Part shown: piece by piece, positions 5,929-11,370 of the stretch
Layout of the letters: each line of letters starts with the position of its first letter
How positions within the stretch are numbered: the stretch's first letter is position 1
Source: DASPXY01 sp038227745
Lineage (GTDB): Bacteria > Planctomycetota > Planctomycetia > Gemmatales > Gemmataceae
DNA: 11,370 nucleotides
Direction of reading: 5' to 3'
Assembly: GCA_038227745.1 (NCBI GenBank)
Contig: JBBRPS010000299.1
Span: 1-11,370 of the forward strand
Made by a program: the position numbers and the translations under genes
Notes under the pieces: model-generated
What the model was told of the DNA's origin: nothing
The model's database searches: none
The model's input: the letters and a program-made list of their open reading frames with translations, nothing else

Positions 5929-8415
5929 ATGCTTCTCTCCGCGCGACTGCCCCTCTGCCGGCTCGCCGCCGCCCTCGGCCTGGCGCTGTTCTGCTGCCCC
6001 GCGGCCCCCGGCCAGGTCCGCAAGTCCCCGCCCCTCCGCCTCGGCGGCGCCCTGCCGAGCCGAGTTCGCGCCTCCGCGACGGAGAGTTGGGGGACGTTCG
6101 ACTTCGACCTCACCAACCTCACCGGCGAGGACCAGCAGGCCCGCGTCCTCGTCTTTTACGAGGACCGGCCCGACCTGCAGTACGGGCGCGACGTATGGGT
6201 GCCGGCGCACTCCAGCCTATCCTCATGGATGCTCGTCGGCCCGGCGCCCGTGCGCGCGTCCGCCACCGCGGTCGAGATGCAGGTCCTCCTCTACGACCGC
6301 TCGAGGGGGAAGGAGCGACTCATCCTCCCCCCCGGCGCGGAGCGGGTTCGCGGCCGGAGGGTGCTCTACCGCCAACGCGAGCCGTCCACGGCCGTCCTCT
6401 TCGACGAGGACCCGCCCTCGACGGCCGAGTTCGGCCGCCTTCCCGGTCCGGAGACGCGGGACGACGAGGCCCTCTGGCTCGCCCGCACGTTCCGGCATGC
6501 GGTCAGGCTCTCCGGGCACGTCCATGCCCTCACACCGGCTTCCCTGCCGTCCACGCCCGAGGGGCTCGACGGCATCGACCATGTCGTCGTGGCCTCCGGG
6601 GAGGCGGCCTACGACCCGGCTGGCGTGCAGGCGCTGCGCCACTGGCTGCAGCAGGGCGGGCGCGTCTGGGTGATGCTCGACATGGTCGATCCGGAAGTGC
6701 TCGCCCCCCTCCTCGGCGACGCCCTCGATTTCCAGATCGTCGGCCGGGTCGCCCTGACCGACTTCACCCTCGCGGCGCAGCCGGCCGAGTTGGGCGGCGC
6801 CCAGCCGCAGCAGCACGAGCGGCCCGTGGATCTCGTCCGCGTGGTGCTCCCGCCGCAGGAGCCGGTGCGGCACACCGTCGCCGGCTGGCCCGCCTGGTTC
6901 ACCCGGCAGGTGGGACGGGGGAAGGTCGTCTTCACCACCCTGGGCCCACGGGGCTGGTATCGTCCGCGCGGCCGCACCGGCCCCCGGTCCCCGTACCCGA
7001 ACTTCCCCGAACTGCCGGTCGCGCGCCACGCCCTCGACGAGGTGGCGGGAGCACTGCACGCGGGACAGGAGAACAGGGCGCGCATCGAGGCCTTCCGCCC
7101 GCTCCTCGCCGAGCAGATCGGCTACTCGGTCCTCAAGCGCGGCCGCGCGGTGCTGATCTTCGGCGCGTTCCTGCTGGCCGCGGTGGCGGCAGGGGTAGTC
7201 CTGCGGAGGCTTGGGCGGCCGGAGCTGCTGGGCTGGCTCGGCCCCGCGGCGGCCCTGGGCGCGGCCGGCGCGTTCCTGGCCTTTGGCGAGGCGTCGCGCA
7301 CGGCGCCGCCCACGGTCGCCGTCGCCCAGGTCGTCACGGCGGTGCCGGGTTCGGGGGAGGCGGCAATCCGGGGGCTCCTGGCCGTCTACCGGCCGGGCTC
7401 TGGGCCGGCGGTCGCCGGCACCACGCAGGGGGGCTTTTTCGACCTGGACATGTCCGGGACCGAGGGCAAAACGCGCCGCCTGGTGCTGACCGACCTGGGT
7501 TCGTGGCACTGGGAAAACCTGGAGCTGACGGGCGGAGTGCGGCTGGCGCCGTTCCGGTACACCGCGGCGACCGGCGCGCCGATCGCTGCCGTCGCCCGCT
7601 TCGGCCCCGAGGGGATCGAGGGCAAGCTCACGGCCGGCCCCTTCCAGAATCCCGCGGACTTGCTCCTGAGCACGCCGGGCGGAAGGAACCTCGCCGTGCG
7701 TCTCGGGCCGGGCGGCACTTTCCGTTCCGGCGGCGACGACGCCCTCCCCGCGGGACAGTTCCTGGTCGGAGCCGTTCTGAGCGACCGCCAGCAGCGGCGG
7801 CAGGAACTCTACCGCGACTTCCTGAAGCGCACGCCGGCCGAGCGGTTCAAGGGCGAGGCGGCCCTCCTCGCCTGGGCCGATCCGATCGACACGGGTTTCC
7901 GGCTGGCGCCGCCGGGGGCGCGGACCGTTGGGAGCGCGCTCCTGGTCGTCCCCCTGCGACTGGAGCGCCCGGCCCCCGGGGCGCGCGTGACGGTCCCCGG
8001 GCCGCTGGTCCCCTACCGGCGCGTCGTGAGCGACTTCACCCCGCAGCCGCCGGTCCTGGAATCGCGCCGGGGGATTGACCAGCACCTGCGCTTCCAACTC
8101 CCCGCCGTGGTGCTGCCGCTGCAGGTCGAGCGCGCTCGCCTCGTCGCGAAGATCAGCGCCCCCACGCGCCGGGCCACCCTCGCCGTGCGGTCGGACGGCC
8201 GGTTCATTGAGGTGCGCCGCGTCGAGAGCCCCCTCGACCCCATCCGCATCGACCTTACCGAGGCGCGCCACCTCCAGCTCGATGACGAGGGCGGCCTGCA
8301 CGTGAATCTGAGCGTGAGCGATCCCCTGAAAGGCGACGGGCCTCTGCAGCCGGGCGAGAAATGGGAGATCGAATATATCGAGCTCGAAGTTTCGGGGAAG
8401 ACCGCGGAGCGCTGA
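5929..8415 (+). CDS. Large periplasmic/membrane accessory protein of an ABC-2 exporter, 828 aa
   Basis: Residues 1-29 look like a Sec signal peptide (basic RLPLCR, hydrophobic LAAALGLALFCC, then PGQV), which also supports the ATG at 5929 although no ribosome site is evident. Residues 45-150 look beta-rich. Residues 214-251 (IDHVVVASGEAAYDPAG ... GGRVWVMLD) have the beta-helix-beta look of the glutamine-amidotransferase-like fold found in GldG and DUF4350-type proteins next to ABC-2 transporters. Two membrane segments follow (about 407-425 and 432-453), then a C-terminal domain of some 370 residues, probably also outside the membrane. The ABC ATPase gene starts 13 bases after the stop, with the permease next, so this is probably a fixed subunit of that transporter. 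No catalytic residues are recognised. Family placement is tentative; coding status and the context link are strong. Confidence 0.8.
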   Translation: MLLSARLPLCRLAAALGLALFCCPAAPGQVRKSPPLRLGGALPSRVRASATESWGTFDFDLTNLTGEDQQARVLVFYEDRPDLQYGRDVWVPAHSSLSSWMLVGPAPVRASATAVEMQVLLYDRSRGKERLILPPGAERVRGRRVLYRQREPSTAVLFDEDPPSTAEFGRLPGPETRDDEALWLARTFRHAVRLSGHVHALTPASLPSTPEGLDGIDHVVVASGEAAYDPAGVQALRHWLQQGGRVWVMLDMVDPEVLAPLLGDALDFQIVGRVALTDFTLAAQPAELGGAQPQQHERPVDLVRVVLPPQEPVRHTVAGWPAWFTRQVGRGKVVFTTLGPRGWYRPRGRTGPRSPYPNFPELPVARHALDEVAGALHAGQENRARIEAFRPLLAEQIGYSVLKRGRAVLIFGAFLLAAVAAGVVLRRLGRPELLGWLGPAAALGAAGAFLAFGEASRTAPPTVAVAQVVTAVPGSGEAAIRGLLAVYRPGSGPAVAGTTQGGFFDLDMSGTEGKTRRLVLTDLGSWHWENLELTGGVRLAPFRYTAATGAPIAAVARFGPEGIEGKLTAGPFQNPADLLLSTPGGRNLAVRLGPGGTFRSGGDDALPAGQFLVGAVLSDRQQRRQELYRDFLKRTPAERFKGEAALLAWADPIDTGFRLAPPGARTVGSALLVVPLRLERPAPGARVTVPGPLVPYRRVVSDFTPQPPVLESRRGIDQHLRFQLPAVVLPLQVERARLVAKISAPTRRATLAVRSDGRFIEVRRVESPLDPIRIDLTEARHLQLDDEGGLHVNLSVSDPLKGDGPLQPGEKWEIEYIELEVSGKTAER

Positions 8416-8420
8416 AGGAG
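8415..8420 (+). promoter_or_regulatory. Ribosome binding site of the ABC ATPase gene, overlapping the upstream stop
   Basis: AAGGAG begins on the last base of the upstream TGA (8413-8415) and lies 8 bases before ATG at 8429. This tight arrangement supports co-transcription and coupled translation. Confidence 0.6.
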
Positions 8421-8428
8421 AGGGACCC

Positions 8429-9403
8429 ATGAGTACCGGGCTTGGCCCCGCCGTCGAGACGAAGGAGCTGACGAAGAAGTACGGCAGCTTCGTCGCGCTG
8501 GACCGGCTGACGCTGTCCGTCGAGCGCGGAGAGATTCTTGGCTTCGTCGGGCCGAACGGGGCCGGGAAGACAACGACGATCAAGATCCTGGTCGGCCTGG
8601 CGCGGCCGACGAGCGGTTCGGCGAAGGTCGCAGGGGCCGACTGCGTCGCGGAGGCGCGGAAGATCAAGCGGCTGGTCGGCTACATGCCGGACACGTTTGG
8701 CTCGTACGACAACATGCGCGTCGGTGAGTACCTCGACTTCTTCGGGGCGGCGTTCGGCATCCCGCGGCGCGAGCGGGCGCGGCGGATCGGCGAGGTGCTG
8801 GAAACGGCCGGGGCCGCGTCCTACCGCGACCTGTACGTCGAGACGCTCAGCCACGGCATGAAGCAGCGCGTCGCCATCGCGCGCACGCTGCTGCACGATC
8901 CCGAGGTGCTCATCCTCGACGAGCCGGCCAACGGCCTCGACCCGCAGGCGCGGATCGAGATGCGCCAGCTCCTGCTGGACCTGGCGGCGCGCGGGAAGAC
9001 CTTGCTGGTGACGAGCCACGTCCTGCCCGAGCTGACGCGGGTCTGTCACCGCGTCGCCATCATCACGCGCGGCAAGCTCCGCGCCTTCGGGACGCTGGCC
9101 GAGATCGCGCGCCAGCTCAGCCAGCTTCGGCCCATGGAAGTCCTGCTGACCCGTGCGGAGCAGCTCGACGCGGCGGCGACCGTGGTGCGGCAGCACGTCG
9201 AGCCGGGCGCCGAGATCACCTCCTCCCCGGCCGAGGCGGTGGTGCGCTTCCGCACCGCGCGGACCGAGGAGGAGCTGGCGGACTTGCTGGCGGTCCTCGT
9301 CGCCGCCGGGGTCGGCGTGGCACAGTTCCGCGAGGTCCAGACCGATCTCGAGGAAGCGTTCCTGACCGTCGCCCGCTCCTCGGACCAGGAGTCAGGGGAT
9401 TAA
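8429..9403 (+). CDS. ABC-2 type transporter ATP-binding protein, 324 aa
   Basis: The nucleotide-binding subunit of an exporter. All core motifs are present: Walker A GPNGAGKT (41-48), ABC signature LSHGM (140-144), Walker B VLILDE (160-165), D-loop NGLD (168-171) and the switch His197 in VTSHVLPEL. The Q-loop position reads GYMPDTFG (84-91), with Asp where many ABC ATPases have Gln. About 100 residues follow the core domain, as is usual for the CcmA/NatA/GldA branch that works with ABC-2 permeases. The protein is cytoplasmic, acting as a dimer bound to the membrane subunit, probably the permease at 9483. The start ATG has AAGGAG 8 bases upstream. The stop codon TAA is the first part of a 28-bp palindrome region. 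Substrate cannot be told from sequence. Confidence 0.95.
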   Translation: MSTGLGPAVETKELTKKYGSFVALDRLTLSVERGEILGFVGPNGAGKTTTIKILVGLARPTSGSAKVAGADCVAEARKIKRLVGYMPDTFGSYDNMRVGEYLDFFGAAFGIPRRERARRIGEVLETAGAASYRDLYVETLSHGMKQRVAIARTLLHDPEVLILDEPANGLDPQARIEMRQLLLDLAARGKTLLVTSHVLPELTRVCHRVAIITRGKLRAFGTLAEIARQLSQLRPMEVLLTRAEQLDAAATVVRQHVEPGAEITSSPAEAVVRFRTARTEEELADLLAVLVAAGVGVAQFREVQTDLEEAFLTVARSSDQESGD

Positions 9404-9430
9404 AGCCCACGGGTGGCCACCCGTGGGCTT
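9403..9430. repeat. Perfect 28-bp palindrome abutting the ATPase stop codon
   Basis: Each arm is AAGCCCACGGGTGG, joined to its exact reverse complement with no spacer. The left arm begins on the last base of the TAA stop. As RNA it would fold into a very stable stem with a few central bases unpaired. No U-run follows (GAACACG), so it is not a textbook intrinsic terminator; an mRNA-stabilising or REP-like element is equally likely. It may reduce expression of the downstream permease relative to the ATPase. Confidence 0.8.
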
Positions 9431-9439
9431 GAACACGTC

Positions 9440-9470
9440 CTGACTGCTGACCCTGACCCCTGACCCCTGA
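9440..9470. repeat. Short tandem array of CTGACCC(C)-like units
   Basis: CTGA occurs at 9440, 9447, 9453, 9460 and 9467, spaced 6-7 bases, mostly followed by CCC or CCCC. The opposite strand therefore reads TCAGGGG repeatedly. A lone related sequence, GTCAGGGG, occurs before the palindrome at 9391-9398 in the opposite sense. It ends 12 bases before the permease start, where a ribosome site would be expected and none is seen. Confidence 0.6.
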
Positions 9471-9482
9471 TTTCTCTCCCTC

Positions 9483-11138
9483 ATGAACCCGATTATTCGC
9501 CGCGAGTTGCTGGAAGTGCTCCGCACGCGCAAGGCGCTCGCCGCGCAGCTCGGCCTGGCCGTGGCCTGCGCCCTGCTGGTCCTCGTCCGCTGGCCGACGG
9601 AGGACATCGCCGACCTCAGCGGCGCTCGCTCTTTCCAGGTCCTCCGCGTCTTCGGCTACGGCCTGCTGGCGGGGATCCTCCTGATGGTGCCGGCCTTCCC
9701 GGCCACCTCCATCGTCCGCGAGAAGATCAAGGGGACGCTGGCGCTGCTGCTCAATTCGCCGCTGCGGCCGTGGTCGATTTACGTCGGGAAGCTGGGGGGC
9801 GTCCTGGGCTTCACGGCCATCCTGCTGGTGATGACGGCGCCCGCCGCGGCGGCCTGCCACGCCCTGGGCGGGACGGGCGGCCGCGGCGGCGTCCTGACCC
9901 TGTACGCCGTCCTCGCCGTGGCCGCCCTGCAGCTGTCCACGCTGGGGCTGCTGGTGAGCAGCCACGCCCACTCGGCCGACGGCGCCCTCCGCTTCACTTA
10001 CGCCCTGGTCCTGGCGGTGTGCGTGCTGCCCCTGGGCCCTTACGCCCTGCTGCTCGGGCAGTCGGGCGCGGCTGCGGACCTGGCGGCGTGGCTGCGCTGC
10101 CTGTCGCCCATCCCCGCGGTGATGGAGGTCCTGGGGCAGGGGGACGTGGGGACACACGGCATGACCGCCGTCTCCGGCGCGGTCGGCCGTTACCTGATCC
10201 TGGCGCCCGCCTTCAGTTTGCTCTGCGCCGTGGCCACGGTCCTGAGGCTGAATCGCACTCTCCTCGACCGGGCGCGGCCGGCCGGCGTCATGACGGAGGA
10301 CCGCTCGGGCGGCGGGCGGGCCGCGCGCCGCCTGCTGTTCCTGATCGACCCGCAGCGCCGCTCTCGGGCCATCAGCCTGTGGGTCAACCCGGTCATGGTG
10401 AAGGAGTTCCGCTCGCGGCGCTTCGGCCGCTCGCACTGGACACTGCGCCTGCTGGCCCTGTGTGCGATCCTGTCGCTGGGCCTGAGCTACGTCGCGGCGT
10501 CCGGCGCGCTGGCGTGGGGGGTCGAGGTCATCGGCGGCGCCCTGGTCCTGCTCCAGACCGCCCTGCTGATCCTGTTCGCGCCGAGCCTGGCGGCGGCCCT
10601 GGTGAGCGCCGAGCGCGAGAGCGGCTCGTGGCAACTGCTGCGCATGACGCCCCTCTCCTCGGGGGCGATCTTGCGCGGCAAGCTGCTCAGCGTCGCCTGG
10701 CCGCTGCTCCTGCTGCTCTGCGCCACGCTCCCCGGTTACGTGGTCATGATGACGGTCAACCCGGGCCTGGTGCCGCGCGTCGAGCGGGTCGTGATCTGCC
10801 TCGCCCTGACGAGCGTCTTCGCCGTGCTGCTGAGCGCCGCCATCGGGACGCTGTTCCGCTCGACCGCGACGGCGACGGCCGCCGCCTACCTCGCGCTGCT
10901 GACCGTCTGCGTCGGGCCGCTCCTGATCTGGCTGGGGCGCGAGGCGCCCTTCGGCCACGCGCTGGTCGAGGCCGTGCTGACTGTGGACCCGGTAGCCGCG
11001 ACCCTGCAGGCGTCCGACATGCCGGGGTTCGGCCAGTACGAGCTGTTGCCCGCGAACTGGTGGATCATCGGTATCGCCTGCCTGGCCCTGTTGGTCTTCC
11101 TGCGCCTGCGGACGTGGCAGCTCTGCCGGCCGGAGTGA
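9483..11138 (+). CDS. ABC-2 permease, two halves fused in tandem, 551 aa
   Basis: The membrane subunit of the exporter, with about twelve hydrophobic segments. It consists of two related halves. MNPIIRRELLEVLRTRK (1-17) corresponds to NPVMVKEFRSRRFG (302-315). Glu80, Gly84, Pro93-Leu94 and Gly102-Lys103 match Glu377, Gly381, Pro390-Leu391 and Gly399-Lys400 with identical spacing. VCVLPL (179-184) matches VCVGPL (475-480), and SPIPA (208-212) matches DPVAA (502-506). One chain can therefore supply both halves of the channel. The E...G...LL..(S/T)PL pattern is typical of ABC-2 membrane proteins near the coupling helix. The ATG at 9483 has no ribosome site; the preceding bases are pyrimidine-rich. 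The gene lies 79 bases after the ATPase gene, across a palindrome and a tandem array. A 178-bp hairpin repeat begins 13 bases after the stop. Confidence 0.93.
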   Translation: MNPIIRRELLEVLRTRKALAAQLGLAVACALLVLVRWPTEDIADLSGARSFQVLRVFGYGLLAGILLMVPAFPATSIVREKIKGTLALLLNSPLRPWSIYVGKLGGVLGFTAILLVMTAPAAAACHALGGTGGRGGVLTLYAVLAVAALQLSTLGLLVSSHAHSADGALRFTYALVLAVCVLPLGPYALLLGQSGAAADLAAWLRCLSPIPAVMEVLGQGDVGTHGMTAVSGAVGRYLILAPAFSLLCAVATVLRLNRTLLDRARPAGVMTEDRSGGGRAARRLLFLIDPQRRSRAISLWVNPVMVKEFRSRRFGRSHWTLRLLALCAILSLGLSYVAASGALAWGVEVIGGALVLLQTALLILFAPSLAAALVSAERESGSWQLLRMTPLSSGAILRGKLLSVAWPLLLLLCATLPGYVVMMTVNPGLVPRVERVVICLALTSVFAVLLSAAIGTLFRSTATATAAAYLALLTVCVGPLLIWLGREAPFGHALVEAVLTVDPVAATLQASDMPGFGQYELLPANWWIIGIACLALLVFLRLRTWQLCRPE

Positions 11139-11151
11139 TCGGACAGGAGGT

Positions 11152-11329
11152 TAGAGCGGTTTGCATTGGGGTGAAGCGGGGGTGCGCTTTGGAGTGCGGC
11201 GCTCGGCGCCGCTTTGGCTCTTTCTTTCCCTCGGGCCGGGCCGCGGCACTACGAAATAAATACCTAACGCGGCGCCGCGCGCCGCACTCCAAAGCGCCTC
11301 GCCGCTACACCCGAACGCAAACCGCTCTA
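11152..11329 (+). repeat. 178-bp hairpin repeat, copy 2 (MITE-like)
   Basis: The ends are a perfect 13-bp inverted repeat, TAGAGCGGTTTGC (11152-11164) and GCAAACCGCTCTA (11317-11329). Long inner arms contain GCGCTTTGGAGTGCGGCGCT and its near-complement on the right. The centre (about 11213-11270) differs most from copy 1 but keeps GGCTCTTTCT and ACGAAATAAA. It is an inverted copy of 4725-4902 and the same length. GGT flanks it on both sides, a possible 3-bp target duplication, though the terminal TA dinucleotides could themselves be a duplicated target. It encodes no credible protein. It starts 13 bases after the permease stop codon. Confidence 0.88.
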
Positions 11330-11338
11330 GGTCTGTGG

Positions 11339-11358
11339 GTCAGGACTCCGATCCTGAC
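11339..11358. repeat. Inverted repeat at the right edge
   Basis: GTCAGGA (11339-11345) and TCCTGAC (11352-11358) form a 7-bp stem with a 6-base loop. It lies 9 bases after the 178-bp element, with no U-run inside the window. It could be part of a further intergenic repeat running off the edge; nothing else is identifiable in the last 40 bases. Confidence 0.45.
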
Positions 11359-11370
11359 ATGGCTTTGTCA

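Noticed and set aside
6223..8667. An 814-codon minus-strand open frame opposite the 828-residue protein gene
   Set aside because: Low-complexity composition, spans the junction of two real plus-strand genes, no recognisable motif.
9216..10958. A 580-codon minus-strand open frame opposite the permease gene
   Set aside because: Composition dominated by Arg, Gln, Gly and Asp; the plus strand clearly encodes a membrane protein here.
1..11370. CRISPR array, tRNA, rRNA, transposase gene
   Set aside because: No regularly spaced repeats, no cloverleaf-like sequences and no transposase motifs were seen on either strand.

Overview
This is a GC-rich bacterial chromosome segment with long spurious open frames opposite the real genes. 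The gene families and repeats resemble those I associate with planctomycetes of the Gemmataceae type. That assignment is an inference from an ABC-2 permease with the NPVMVKEFRSRRFGR segment, an FtsK-type ATPase with a long coiled-coil front half beside WXG100-like small proteins, and hairpin repeats at gene ends. There is no rRNA or tRNA marker to confirm it. No gap between genes exceeds about 240 bases.

Minus-strand half (positions 5717 down to 95). Reading leftwards: a 90-residue WXG100-like protein (5717-5445), a 175-residue coiled-coil protein (5434-4907), a 178-bp hairpin repeat (4902-4725), a second, 70-residue WXG100-like protein (4699-4487), and a 1320-residue membrane-anchored FtsK/SpoIIIE ATPase (4411-449). 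After these comes a small unknown gene (361-95) with its own consensus -10 box. Both small proteins carry W-x-D with Phe eight residues after the Trp, the geometry of the WXG100 turn with Asp replacing Gly. The ATPase looks like three tandem FtsK-like domains of which only the middle one keeps a full Walker A. Together these suggest a pared-down type VII (ESX-like) secretion or export module. No EccB, EccD, EccE or mycosin is visible in the window.

Plus-strand half (5929-11138). Three genes in series: an 828-residue secreted or membrane-anchored protein with a glutamine-amidotransferase/GldG-like segment, an ABC-2 type ATPase, and a 551-residue permease that is visibly two ABC-2 halves fused in tandem. 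The first two are 13 bases apart. The last two are separated by 79 bases holding a perfect 28-bp palindrome and a CTGACCCC-type tandem array. They probably form one ABC exporter complex with a large periplasmic accessory subunit; the substrate is unknown.

Repeats. The 178-bp element occurs twice, in inverted orientation about 6.2 kb apart. The copies are the same length, about 83% identical by hand count, and align without gaps. Each copy sits a few bases after a stop codon and in the same orientation relative to that gene. The 28-bp palindrome likewise overlaps a stop codon. The most interesting points are this repeat family at gene 3' ends and the candidate minimal type VII-like cluster interrupted by one copy.
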